Shown here one piece after another: positions 43,422-53,870 of a DNA stretch of 64,000 nucleotides. A program made the translations under genes and the position numbers. This DNA comes from Leptospira sp. GIMC2001 (GTDB lineage Bacteria > Spirochaetota > Leptospiria > Leptospirales > Leptospiraceae). Below the pieces are notes generated by a model, which ran no database searches, was not told where the DNA came from, and saw only the letters and a list, made by a program, of their open reading frames with translations. Positions within the stretch are counted from its first letter, which is position 1; each line of letters starts with the position of its first letter. The DNA is taken from the NCBI RefSeq assembly GCF_028462125.1, contig NZ_CP115468.1, positions 2,013,097-2,077,096 of the forward strand, read 5' to 3'.

Positions 43422-44339
43422 TCAATTATTTCTTTTGATTCCCAATAAGTTGTCCAAAGTCGTTGTGAAATTAGTTAGATCTACAGGAAGAACTACTTCT
43501 GTATTATCTTTTCCTAATTTAGTAAACTGATTGATCAAATCTTGTGAAATTCTAAGCTTCATCGCTTCAATTCCACCTGTTGCTTGCAAAGCATCAGCAA
43601 CTTTTGCGATTCCAATTGCTGTTGAAGTCGCTAAAGCTTCAATTTCTTGTGCTTTACCTTCAGCCTCATTGATTCTCTTTTGTTTCTCACCTTCAGATTT
43701 ATTGATCAATTCTTCTTTTAAACCAACGGAACGGTTGATCCTTGATTCTTGATCTCCTCGTGAAAGAGAAATCTGCGCTTCTTTATTGATCTGAGCACGC
43801 TTTTCCTTTTCCATTGATTCCATAACAGAAGCAGGTGGTGCAATATTCACGATTTCATAGCGGTTGATACGCACGCCCCATCTTTCAGATACGTCGTCAA
43901 TCGCATCTACAATTCTACGGTTGATCTCAGACCTTTCTTCGAAAGTTTTGTCAAGATCCATAGTTCCGATAACAGCTCTCATGGTTGTCTGAGCAAGCTG
44001 TATTGCAGCGAAACGATAGTCTTCAATACCATAACTTGCCTTAACTGGATCAATGACAACCATGTATAAGACTCCATCTACTTTTACAACAACGTTGTCT
44101 TTTGTGATACAAGTCTGAGGATGCACGTCGATTGCCTGTTCTTTCAAAGTGTGATAGTATGCATCGATTTCAATAAAAGGAGTTAGTAAATGGAATCCCG
44201 CCCTAAGGGATTTTTTGTATTTACCAAATCTTTCTACGATTATGACTTCTTGTGCGGATACAATCCTAACCGATTTATACAACTTGAATGCAACATAAAT
44301 CAAGAAAGGAACCCAAAATATTAGTGTTAGTTCATCCAT
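43422..44339 (-). CDS. SPFH/band-7 protein (stomatin/QmcA-like), second paralogue
   Basis: A 305-residue membrane-anchored protein. An N-terminal membrane segment (LIFWVPFLIYVAFKLY) is followed by an SPFH domain (EVIIVERFGKYKKSLRAGFHLLTPFIE, TKDNVVVKVDGVLYM) and a long Ala/Glu-rich coiled coil. SPFH proteins form large membrane rings that organise microdomains and regulate proteases. It is a close paralogue of the upstream gene (5-bp gap), sharing most motifs. With nfeD upstream, the three form a typical stomatin-NfeD unit. It ends at the bidirectional terminator. Confidence 0.9.
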   Translation of the reverse strand: MDELTLIFWVPFLIYVAFKLYKSVRIVSAQEVIIVERFGKYKKSLRAGFHLLTPFIEIDAYYHTLKEQAIDVHPQTCITKDNVVVKVDGVLYMVVIDPVKASYGIEDYRFAAIQLAQTTMRAVIGTMDLDKTFEERSEINRRIVDAIDDVSERWGVRINRYEIVNIAPPASVMESMEKEKRAQINKEAQISLSRGDQESRINRSVGLKEELINKSEGEKQKRINEAEGKAQEIEALATSTAIGIAKVADALQATGGIEAMKLRISQDLINQFTKLGKDNTEVVLPVDLTNFTTTLDNLLGIKRNN

Positions 44340-44344
44340 TATTA

Positions 44345-45301
44345 TTATCCTTTTCTCTTAGGTTCGTTAATGATTGTTGATTGCGAACCGCTATCACCTG
44401 GGAATGTAGAAGTTACTTTGGATATTCCTTCAAAGACTCCCTTAATATTCGCTAGTGATTCTGGCAAAATAGTTGTCTTGGATTTAGTAAATATATTTCC
44501 AAGTCCTGCAAGGTATTCTTGAGTGATCTGCAATTGGACTGCCTGCCTTCCGCCAGGTTTACTAATTGCATCAGCAATCGATCTCAAACCATTGGATGTA
44601 GCTTCAGCAATGAGTTCAATTTCTTGAGCCTTACCATTCGCTTCGTTCACAAGTTTCATTTTATCACCTTCTGATAAGTTGATCGCCTCTTGCCTCTCAC
44701 CCATAGATCTATTGATTCTTGCTTCTCTCTCACCTTCGGAAGTGATGATCTCAGCTCTACGCTCTCTTTCCGCTTTCATTTGATTTTCCATCTCAAGGAT
44801 GATTGTTTTCGGCGGTTGGATATTTCGAATTTCGTATCGATTTACTTTGATTCCCCAAGGATCTGTTGCTTCATCTATCTGTTTTACAATATTCGAATTG
44901 ATTGTATCACGTTCTGAAAAAGTTTGATTGAGCATAAGCCTTCCAATCTCGGAACGAAGCGTTGTCTGAGCAAGCTGCTCGGTCGCAAGATGAAAATTGT
45001 CAATTCCATATGATGCTTTATAAGGATCGATGACTTGGAGATATAAAATTCCATCCACTTCAACTTGCACGTTATCTTTGGTTGTACAGACTTGAGGTCT
45101 GACATCAATCGCTACTTCTTTTAGTATTTGCCTGTATTTGACTTTTTCAATAATAGGAATGAGGAAGTGGAAACCAGCCTCCAGATTAGCAATGGGCACA
45201 CCCAAGCGTTCCTTAATATAGACATATTGTTGTGGTACTACAATAAATGTCTTAACAATGAAAAAAATCACGACAATAAAAAATATCGTGAATATGAACA
45301 T
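44345..45301 (-). CDS. SPFH/band-7 protein (stomatin/QmcA-like), first paralogue
   Basis: A 318-residue protein with an N-terminal membrane segment (about 1-22), an SPFH domain (YVYIKERLGVPIANLEAGFHFLIP, TTKDNVQVEVDGILY) and a coiled coil (ERRAEIITSEGEREARINRSMGERQEAINLSEGD). The C-terminal 60 residues are more hydrophobic and end in a basic tail. It lies 104 bp downstream of nfeD and 5 bp before the second SPFH gene. The two paralogues may form a hetero-oligomeric ring, by analogy with HflK/HflC; this is inference. Confidence 0.9.
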   Translation of the reverse strand: MFIFTIFFIVVIFFIVKTFIVVPQQYVYIKERLGVPIANLEAGFHFLIPIIEKVKYRQILKEVAIDVRPQVCTTKDNVQVEVDGILYLQVIDPYKASYGIDNFHLATEQLAQTTLRSEIGRLMLNQTFSERDTINSNIVKQIDEATDPWGIKVNRYEIRNIQPPKTIILEMENQMKAERERRAEIITSEGEREARINRSMGERQEAINLSEGDKMKLVNEANGKAQEIELIAEATSNGLRSIADAISKPGGRQAVQLQITQEYLAGLGNIFTKSKTTILPESLANIKGVFEGISKVTSTFPGDSGSQSTIINEPKRKG

Positions 45302-45405
45302 AATTACCTCCGTATGAAACTAAAATCTCTCAAAGGGTAATAAGATTGGGTTTAAAAAGAAAGAATTTTTTTAGAAGATTCAAATAAAAGATAATACAAG
45401 GTGAA

Positions 45406-45861
45406 TCAATCGAGCTGCTCAACATAAAAGGTGAGGTTGTCTCTTGAAATGATTCGAACTCGCTCGCCTTTCGGAATTCTGACAGTCTGAGACATTGCAT
45501 CCCATTCCGTTCCTTGGAATTTGACTCTTCCTCCTTTCTGATTTACCATTATATCAGAAATGACTGGTACAATTTCATTGCGAAAATCATCTTTGATTAA
45601 GTCATTCTTAGTGATTGTAGATGGAAATATATTTTTTATAAAAGCTGATCCGACAAGAATAGAAACTATGGAAGTGACGGTTAAAATTACCAATTTCTCG
45701 GTCATTCCAATCGGTATGATTAGGCTTATAAGTCCTGTAACTATGGCTCCAAATCCAATAAAGATCACGAACATTCCCGGGACAACAAATTCAGAAACCA
45801 TAAGCAAAACACCAGCAGCAATCCAAATCCAAGGTAAATATTCAGGGCTCAGTAAATCCAT
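45406..45861 (-). CDS. NfeD-family membrane protein
   Basis: A 151-residue protein with an N-terminal pair or trio of membrane helices (about 8-80) and a C-terminal OB-fold NfeD domain (KGGRVKFQGTEWDAMSQTVRIPKGERVRIISRDNLTFYVEQ). Short NfeD proteins partner with SPFH/stomatin proteins, and the two SPFH genes that follow on the same strand support this. It lacks the ClpP-like protease domain of long NfeD proteins. Confidence 0.9.
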   Translation of the reverse strand: MDLLSPEYLPWIWIAAGVLLMVSEFVVPGMFVIFIGFGAIVTGLISLIIPIGMTEKLVILTVTSIVSILVGSAFIKNIFPSTITKNDLIKDDFRNEIVPVISDIMVNQKGGRVKFQGTEWDAMSQTVRIPKGERVRIISRDNLTFYVEQLD

Positions 45862-45949
45862 AATTGAGATAAAATTACAGATTGATGCAAGGATATCAAG
45901 CAGAAAATAATCTATTGCAGGTAAATCTGTTTTTGAAAAATTTGAATCC

Positions 45950-46447
45950 GTGATTGGTCGATGGAAATATTTTGGAATTGGAATTTTGGTCTGGATAGTA
46001 TTATCTTATTTCACTAGGTGGGATTCTCAAGATATGACCATAAACTCTCTGGATGAAGAATCAATTTCTTTAGAATCATCCGAGCTCGAATTTATTCAAA
46101 AGAGTTACGATCAAGTTCAAGAAATTTTTGAAAGATCATGTTATGACTGTCATTCGAATAATACAGATATTCCTATTTACGGATATATGTTTCCGGTTAA
46201 TTTATATTTACAAGACCATGTTAGTGAGGGGCGAGAAAGTCTCAATTTTTCCAAATGGAAATCTTACTCAGCAAAAAAAAGGTCAACTCTAGCTTTCGAA
46301 ATAGTGGAAGAAGTAGAAGAAGATGCAATGCCTCCAGCTTCCTATAAATTATTACATTCTAAAGCAATAATAGATCCAGAAACTTTCCAAAAAATCAAGA
46401 GATGGCAAGAAGAACAAGAAAGGTATTATGAAAATTCCCAAAAATAA
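45950..46447 (+). CDS. Haem-binding-domain (cytochrome c-like) protein
   Basis: A 165-residue protein with a GTG start. An N-terminal membrane anchor ([14 protein letters not shown]) is followed by a single CxxCH haem motif ([18 protein letters not shown]) and the downstream ARG/LNFSKW and [10 protein letters not shown] segments seen in the haem-binding-domain family, where the Met is a likely axial ligand. It is probably a periplasmic anchored cytochrome; the electron partner is unknown. Its last 20 bp overlap the start of argH. Confidence 0.85.
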   Translation: MIGRWKYFGIGILVWIVLSYFTRWDSQDMTINSLDEESISLESSELEFIQKSYDQVQEIFERSCYDCHSNNTDIPIYGYMFPVNLYLQDHVSEGRESLNFSKWKSYSAKKRSTLAFEIVEEVEEDAMPPASYKLLHSKAIIDPETFQKIKRWQEEQERYYENSQK

Positions 46448-47909
46448 ACAAAAAGAACCCATATCCCATATTGAATCCAAAAAATTATGGGGTGGCAGAT
46501 TTGAAGAAGCGCAATCTGGAATTATGGAAAGGATTGGAGAATCTATTAGCTTTGATAAAGTTTTATACAAACAAGATATTCGAGGTAGTATAGCTCACGC
46601 AAAAATGCTAAACAAAATTGGCGTCATCAATGCAAAAGAATTAGCTTCAATCGAAAAAGGTATGGCAACCATTGAGAAAGAAATCGAATCAGGAAACTTT
46701 ATCTTCACCGAGTCACTAGAAGATATTCATATGCATATTGAGTCTCGATTGACTCATATTATTGGAGATGCAGGCAAGAAACTTCACACTGCAAGGTCCA
46801 GAAATGACCAAGTATCGCAAGATGTTAGATTATACCTAAAAGACAACTTGGATCTAATCAATGATTCAATGTTATCATTGCTTAGGGCTTTTCATTCAAA
46901 GGCAAAAGCATCAATAAATATATTATTTCCTGGTTATACTCATCTTCAGATAGCGCAGCCAATTAGAGCTTCACATTATCTACTTGCTTACTTCTGGGCA
47001 TTTTCTAGGGATTTACAATGTTTTTTGCAAGCTAAAGAAGAAGCTGATGTTCTTGTTCTTGGATCGGGCGCACTTGCTGGGGTAAATTACAATACAGATC
47101 GAAAATTCTTACAAAAAGAACTAGGACTCGCAAGGATTTCTGAGAACTCGATGGATGCGGTCGGACAGAGGGATCATTTGTTTCAATTTATGTTTGCCGC
47201 AAGTCAATTCATGATACATGCATCTAGATTTTGTGAAGAATTGATAATCTATTCTTCCACTGAATTTTCATATATTAGGCTTCCGGATCGCTTAACATCA
47301 GGTTCATCTATAATGCCTCAGAAAAAAAATCCAGATGTAGCCGAATTGATTCGTGGTAAGTCTGGAATAGTTATTGGGAATCTCATGTCCTTACTTAGTC
47401 TAGTAAAAGGAACTCCGCTTACCTACAATAGAGATTTCCAAGAAGACAAACCGCCCATTTTTCAAACTATGAAACATCTTTCTCTGAGTATAGAAGGTAT
47501 TCGCGAAATGGTAGAGGGTATGGAATTTAGATCAGATTCCATTGAATCATCTCTTAACCGTGGATTTGCGACAGCTACCGATTTAGCAGATTGGTTAGTC
47601 TCTCAGAAAAAAGTTCCTTTTCGAGAAGCTCATGAAATTGTTGGAAGACTAGTATCAGAATGCGTGAAAAATCAGAAAGATCTCTTCACAATTGATTTGG
47701 AATTAAGAAAAAATATATCGGATCATTTAACTGATCCCAATTACTTCGAAGCGATATCACTCTCTAAGTCGGCAGACAAAAAGGATGTTCCTGGAGGAAC
47801 AGCGCTCCGAAGGCAGAAAGAACAACTTACTCAAGCAGAAAAGAAGTTGGTTGAACTAAATAATAGAGTCAAAAAGATAAGAAATAAGGAAATAAGGAAA
47901 AATGGTTAA
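46428..47909 (+). CDS. argH: Argininosuccinate lyase
   Basis: A 493-residue member of the fumarase/aspartase superfamily. It splits argininosuccinate into arginine and fumarate, the last step of arginine synthesis. The signature [12 protein letters not shown] loop with the catalytic Ser is intact, as are [13 protein letters not shown] near the N-terminus and [17 protein letters not shown]. It is slightly longer than usual at both ends. The ATG overlaps the upstream haem-protein gene by 20 bp, with AAAGG 4 nt before it, and its stop overlaps the cyclophilin start by 8 bp. Confidence 0.95.
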   Translation: MKIPKNKQKEPISHIESKKLWGGRFEEAQSGIMERIGESISFDKVLYKQDIRGSIAHAKMLNKIGVINAKELASIEKGMATIEKEIESGNFIFTESLEDIHMHIESRLTHIIGDAGKKLHTARSRNDQVSQDVRLYLKDNLDLINDSMLSLLRAFHSKAKASINILFPGYTHLQIAQPIRASHYLLAYFWAFSRDLQCFLQAKEEADVLVLGSGALAGVNYNTDRKFLQKELGLARISENSMDAVGQRDHLFQFMFAASQFMIHASRFCEELIIYSSTEFSYIRLPDRLTSGSSIMPQKKNPDVAELIRGKSGIVIGNLMSLLSLVKGTPLTYNRDFQEDKPPIFQTMKHLSLSIEGIREMVEGMEFRSDSIESSLNRGFATATDLADWLVSQKKVPFREAHEIVGRLVSECVKNQKDLFTIDLELRKNISDHLTDPNYFEAISLSKSADKKDVPGGTALRRQKEQLTQAEKKLVELNNRVKKIRNKEIRKNG

Positions 47910-48789
47910 GTTTAATTTTATTGGAATTGTTAGTTTACTCAGTTTGGTTGGTTCTCTTGGTTTAGCCTGTAAAGAAAATGTTTTTGCCCAATCGAAGTAT
48001 GAACCTGTGGCATACAAACCGGTAAATGTAGAAGTAAAAAGAGTTGATCAGACAAAACTCACTCTTCCTGAAAAAGCCGCCATCTATGCTGTTTTTGTAA
48101 CAAACAAAGGCAATCTTATTTTAGAACTTTTCCATAAAGAAGCACCGAAGACTGTTCAAAATTTTATTGATCTTGCCCAAGGAGAAAAGGAATACTATAG
48201 CGATAAAGGAAAAGAAAAGAAACCATTTTATGATGGATTGAGTTTCCATAGAGTGATTGATAATTTCATGGCTCAGGGCGGTTGTCCAAGGGGCGATGGA
48301 ACAGGTGGACCTGGTTATAAATTTGAAGACGAAATCAATGGTAAAGCCTTAGGACTAGATTCCATAAAAATCAAGGATGCTCCAGAATATCAGAGCCAAT
48401 TCCAAAGAATGGTTATCCAAGAACTCAATATTCAAAGTCGAGAAGAATTTGATCAGAAAAGAAAAGAAATCGAAGAAGCATTTCAAAAAGCCGGTGAATT
48501 GAGCGCATTAGAAGTATTGCATAGAGTAGGCTATCGATACAACGAAAAGCTGGAAAGCAAAAAGGCAATAAAAGGTTCACTTGCAATGGCGAACGCAGGA
48601 CCGAATACAAACGGTTCACAGTTTTTTATCAACCAAGTTGATACTCCTCATTTAAATGGATTGCATACTGTATTTGGGCAGTTGGTCAATGGATCAGAAA
48701 TATTAGATAATATTATAACTTCAGGAAATGGTAATACGATCATTCAGAAGGTTTTAATTCTCGATAGAAGGGAAAATCCTACGCAATGA
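47902..48789 (+). CDS. Cyclophilin-type peptidyl-prolyl isomerase, probable lipoprotein
   Basis: A 295-residue protein. The leader ends SLGLAC with C23, a probable lipobox, so it is likely to be lipid-anchored in the periplasm. The cyclophilin fold is split: residues 62-150 carry [13 protein letters not shown] with catalytic R117 and [14 protein letters not shown]; an extra segment of about 70 residues, rich in charged residues (150-221), follows; then [17 protein letters not shown] and [10 protein letters not shown] complete the fold. It assists protein folding by isomerising prolines. It overlaps argH by 8 bp and the next gene by 4 bp (ATGA). Confidence 0.92.
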   Translation: MVKFNFIGIVSLLSLVGSLGLACKENVFAQSKYEPVAYKPVNVEVKRVDQTKLTLPEKAAIYAVFVTNKGNLILELFHKEAPKTVQNFIDLAQGEKEYYSDKGKEKKPFYDGLSFHRVIDNFMAQGGCPRGDGTGGPGYKFEDEINGKALGLDSIKIKDAPEYQSQFQRMVIQELNIQSREEFDQKRKEIEEAFQKAGELSALEVLHRVGYRYNEKLESKKAIKGSLAMANAGPNTNGSQFFINQVDTPHLNGLHTVFGQLVNGSEILDNIITSGNGNTIIQKVLILDRRENPTQ

Positions 48790-49388
48790 TCCAATATAGA
48801 GCGGGAATAGATCTCATTCAAGCCTATACTCAAGGAGGCTCGCTTGAAGGAATCCTACAGTTTATCAGTGATCTGCCCGAGACCGAAATCGCGGGTAAAG
48901 GATTTTTGGACGAAGTGGGTATTATGGAAAAATACCCTGACGATCTTAAAGGTCTACTGGAATTCCTTGCTCAAATCTTAAAAGAGCGAAAATACGTATC
49001 CAATCTATACAATCAAGCAATGGATCGCTATGAAAAACTAGGCGATCTAACAGCGCATCGCAGACCGACCGATGATGAAGCAAAAATCAAACAAACTCTA
49101 ACGGATTATATTCTGAAATTAGAAAAAATTTTCGAAATCAATGATCTTACAGACGAGGGAATTATCAAGGAATTGAATCGTTTTGTTGCAGAAGAGCATT
49201 TGGAAGCATTGACAGATTCTGAACTAGAAAAATTGGTAATTTCCAATAAAACTACAACCTTGCTTGAACCTCATTTGGATAAACATCGGGAAACTTTTTA
49301 TGGATACCAGAAATTGCGAGATCCGTTCCAGAGATTGATTCGCATATCAGACTTGATAATAGAAGAAGTTACTAAGAAAGTTTCCTAA
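48786..49388 (+). CDS. Hypothetical protein in the fliM group
   Basis: A 200-residue, mostly helical and charged protein with no signal peptide, membrane segment or recognised motif. The ATG overlaps the cyclophilin stop (ATGA), so translation is coupled. Its C-terminal half has leucine-rich amphipathic helices that could mediate protein contacts. I do not recognise a family. Confidence 0.75.
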   Translation: MIQYRAGIDLIQAYTQGGSLEGILQFISDLPETEIAGKGFLDEVGIMEKYPDDLKGLLEFLAQILKERKYVSNLYNQAMDRYEKLGDLTAHRRPTDDEAKIKQTLTDYILKLEKIFEINDLTDEGIIKELNRFVAEEHLEALTDSELEKLVISNKTTTLLEPHLDKHRETFYGYQKLRDPFQRLIRISDLIIEEVTKKVS

Positions 49389-49434
49389 AATTTATTTAGC
49401 TTTTTATTGAATTTTGTCCGAAAATAAAATCAAG

Positions 49435-50492
49435 ATGAAGAAACATTCTTCTTATGTCCTGTTCATAATTTACCTAATATATGCACCTATGCATGCATTT
49501 CCAGATCGTGATGCTCGTGGAAATTATACTGAAAATTTTACACATCTTCAGGTTCAGGCAAAACTTAATCTACCATCTATATCTTTCAAAGAAACAGATG
49601 ATATTCCCTTGAATTTTACAATTTTCAATACCGGAAAAGAAGTAGTGCGAATCTTTCCTGCGATGAACTGGAGAGAGAGTTTTCAATTGCAAATTAGAGA
49701 TGAGAACAATCGACTCATCGAAGACAATATTGAGCCTGCACTAAATCCTTGGAATCCAAAATACCAAAAAGACAAAAATCAACAAAATCGAAACACAATC
49801 ACCAATTTAAAAGGTGATGAATCGAAAGAAATTTCCTTAAATCCAGGTGAAACCTTTGCTTTTCGTATACATTTGCAAGAAAATTTCAATCTAATTCCTG
49901 GTCATAAATACAATGTTATAGGCTACTTCTATCCGAACGCAACTGAAAGCAAAAAAAATAGCTTACTTGCGGGAAACCAATCGGAAGGAACTCTTAGTTT
50001 TCTGAGAACCGAAAATACAGTTTCATTCTTTTATGACAAAAGAAGAGAAGAGCCAAGCATCAATACTTTCACTGAGAATTCCTATGCTGGAAGTGCGGGT
50101 GGTATTTCACCAGAAGAAGCGATTTTTCTATTCTTAGGTGCTGAGTCCAAAAAGAATTGGAGCAATTATTTTAAATGGATTGAATTTGAAGATTTTATAC
50201 TTGCCTATGATCAGTTTGCGGGTGAATATTTAAATTCTGATGCGAGAGATCGTGAATTGGTTGTAAATGAATTCAGAAAATACCTAACAACTTTGCCATC
50301 CGGTAAATTGAAGTATTTCAAAATCACTGGTGTTGATCATCGAAACAAAAATGAATCTAAAGTTCGTGTTTTTGTGGAAAGGATCGAAGAACGAATTCCG
50401 ACTAGATATGAATATGAGTATACGTTAAAAAGAGAATTAGAGTCCACTGCATCACTGTGGAAAATTCACAATGTTGTGGTAAGGGTTAGAAA

Positions 50493-50496
<4 letters not shown>
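49435..50496 (+). CDS. Exported protein of unknown function upstream of fliM
   Basis: A 353-residue protein from the ATG at 49435, which gives a signal peptide (MKKHSSYVLFIIYLIYAPMH, likely cleaved near MHA). The TTG at 49414 in frame would add seven polar residues. The N-terminal half is beta-rich (DIPLNFTIFNTGKEVVRIFP), like an immunoglobulin-fold domain of the BsuPI type; the C-terminal 130 residues look like a separate alpha/beta domain. It has no lipobox. The stop overlaps the fliM ATG by 4 bp, so it is translationally coupled to fliM; whether it serves motility is unknown. Confidence 0.75.
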
Positions 50497-51518
<1,022 letters not shown>

Positions 51519-52896
51519 ATCTTTTGAATATGCAAGTTTAACTATCAAATCTTGTTTTTTCCTAATCATCATTCTTTCTTTCACTGTAGGGATCAACCTC
51601 AATACCACCACTGCCGAAACATCATTAACAAGAAATGATTCCCTGGAATCTAGAAAATTAATCATTTTGTCGATTGATGGATTCCCTGCCTATTACCTGA
51701 AATCCACTTATGTTATGGATTCGTTGCCCAATCTAAAAAAATTCTTTTCGAATTCAGTGGGAGGACGTGTAAAAACAGTAGATCCTAGTTTGACCTATCC
51801 GGCACATACATCAATGATAACTGGAGTTGATCCTGGAATTCATGGTATCGAGGGTAATACTCCTATAGATCCTTACAATATAGAAGATGGGGCATGGCTT
51901 TGGTATCGAGCGGATAATAAATCCAAAACAATCGTTGATTATGCGAAGGATATAGGACTTTCGACTGCTTCTGTTTTTTGGCCAGTATCGGTTGGTCGCT
52001 TTACGGATTGGAACATACCTCAGATTTGGAGAACGAAGACAGAAGAAGATTGGAATCTTCTAAGTCAATTGTCAACACCTGAATTATTTATGGAAATGAA
52101 AACAACAGTTGGAATTCCCGTATCCGAGATAACAAAAGATGATGCAAAAATTCGAACGGGATTACAAATATTTAAAGATAAAAATCCTAATTTACTATTG
52201 ATCTACTCAACCGATGTGGATTCATTTCATCATTGGAAAGGACCATATTCTCCAGAAGCACTTGCTCGACTCAAAGCAACGGACACATATCTTGGGGAAC
52301 TGATTGATTCCATCGATCTATACAATCGTAAAGACTTGGGATTAATCATTGTTAGCGATCATGGATTTCATACGGCAACACGAATCTGTAGACCCAATCG
52401 ACATCTGATTGATATGGGAATGCTGAATCCGAACAAAAAAGATTGGTTCTATTATTTTAAAAGTTCTGGCGGACTTGCTTATCTAATATCTAATCCACAA
52501 TATTCGAAAACAGAATTGCCGAATATTGATTTGATGGATTTGAATACAAGACTTCAAAAGACATGTCCGACCACAAAGTTCTATTCTAACGGAGATGCTT
52601 TTTTGGATAGAAAAAGGAACTCCCATCCGAAGGCTCTCGCATTCTTGGAATCCAATAAGTCTGTTTTTTTGAGTTCATCTTGGGATGATAAATATTTTTC
52701 AACAAGTGAAAAAGGAATACATACACATGGATTTCCTTCAAATTTTGAGCAAATGGATACTATTGCTTTTTTTTACGGTAATCCTAGCGAGAAGGTAAAC
52801 GGTGATGGGGACAACATTTCAATGACGTCGGTCAAGGATGTATTTAAAGTTTCATGTAACTGGTTGAAATTGTCCTGTCCTAAACAATAGAGCAGT

Positions 52897-53115
52897 TTAT
52901 TTTTTCCAGTGGATGCATTCGCCTGGACACTCGTCCATTTCTTTTTGCACTTCTTTTACATCCATCTCATCAATTGCTGCATTGTTGATATTTTCTCCGT
53001 TGATATGCGTCTCGGAAATATCATCTGCATCCATTTGGAAATACTTCGGAAGATTATCAGCACACATATTACAAGATGTGCAATTGTCTTTATCGACATA
53101 GGCTATTTTTGACAT
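52897..53115 (-). CDS. Small [4Fe-4S] ferredoxin
   Basis: A 72-residue protein. C12, C15 and C18 (CTSCNMC) and C63 (ECPGEC) are placed to bind a single 4Fe-4S cluster; C67 is an extra cysteine. The segment between them is acidic. It would serve as an electron carrier; no partner reductase is adjacent. The stop is 6 bp from the convergent phosphodiesterase stop. Confidence 0.88.
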   Translation of the reverse strand: MSKIAYVDKDNCTSCNMCADNLPKYFQMDADDISETHINGENINNAAIDEMDVKEVQKEMDECPGECIHWKK

Positions 53116-53180
53116 TCAGATTCCTCCTTGTCTCTATCTGCTATCCTTTTATTGGACATTTCGTGGTCAATACTTAGATC

Positions 53181-53441
53181 TCACTCAATTTCTTCTTTAG
53201 AAGTGATTTTAAAAACTAGAATGGTGATTGTAAACAAAAGTGTAATTGAATTGGCTAGAATGATCGGAAGGTCTGATTTTAGAAATCCATACACTAACCA
53301 AAGGAATACTCCAACACTCAGAACTAGATACATATTTCGCGAAATATCACGAGTTCTTTTCGTTACAACAACTCTTAATACTTGGGGAAGAAAAGATACG
53401 GTAGTTAAAATTGCTGCGAAATAGCCAATAAAATGTTCCAT
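53181..53441 (-). CDS. SemiSWEET sugar transporter
   Basis: An 86-residue protein with three membrane helices forming one PQ-loop bundle, which works as a dimer. The PQ motif is P19-Q20 (VSFLPQVLRVV), and the TRDISRNMY and IILANSITLLF segments match the SemiSWEET of Leptospira biflexa, whose structure is known; this likeness is from memory. It carries out facilitated transport of small sugars such as glucose across the inner membrane. It lies 1 bp downstream of queF on the same strand, with no obvious metabolic link. Confidence 0.93.
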   Translation of the reverse strand: MEHFIGYFAAILTTVSFLPQVLRVVVTKRTRDISRNMYLVLSVGVFLWLVYGFLKSDLPIILANSITLLFTITILVFKITSKEEIE

Positions 53442-53442
53442 T

Positions 53443-53841
53443 CTATTTCTTGTACTCTCGGGTTACAACAGTTTTGATTCCACCACGTGGATTGAAATTC
53501 CCACGAACCTTTAGGTAATTGGGTTTACTTGCTGAAATGAGATCTTCAACTAATTTGTTCACGACATTTTCATGAAAAATTCCAATGTTACGAAAGGCTA
53601 ATATATACTCTTTTAAACTTTTGAGTTCAATACAATTTTCATTTGGAGAATATGTTACTTCTATGATTCCGAAGTCAGGAAGTCCGGTCTTAGGACAAAT
53701 AGCTGTGAATTCAGGAATCGTAAACTCGATGGAATAGTCGCGACCTTTATAGACATTCTCAAAAACTTCAATTTTCGGGGTTTCTAAGTCGGGAATATGA
53801 GTTTGTCTTCCTTCATAACTCGATAGATTTTTTTCAGTCAT
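53443..53841 (-). CDS. queF: NADPH-dependent 7-cyano-7-deazaguanine reductase
   Basis: A 132-residue single-domain (unimodular) QueF. It reduces preQ0 to preQ1 in queuosine synthesis for tRNA modification. The catalytic Cys C49 lies in FTAICPKTGLPDFG, and the QueF motif is ECIELKSLKEY with the substrate Glu in the CIELKSLK region. The ATG at 53841 has AGGGG 7 nt upstream and is preferred over an in-frame start at 53877 that would overlap guaA. No other que genes are in the window. Confidence 0.93.
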   Translation of the reverse strand: MTEKNLSSYEGRQTHIPDLETPKIEVFENVYKGRDYSIEFTIPEFTAICPKTGLPDFGIIEVTYSPNENCIELKSLKEYILAFRNIGIFHENVVNKLVEDLISASKPNYLKVRGNFNPRGGIKTVVTREYKK

Positions 53842-53870
53842 TGCTTTACCCCTAGAATTCCAAAAATAAT

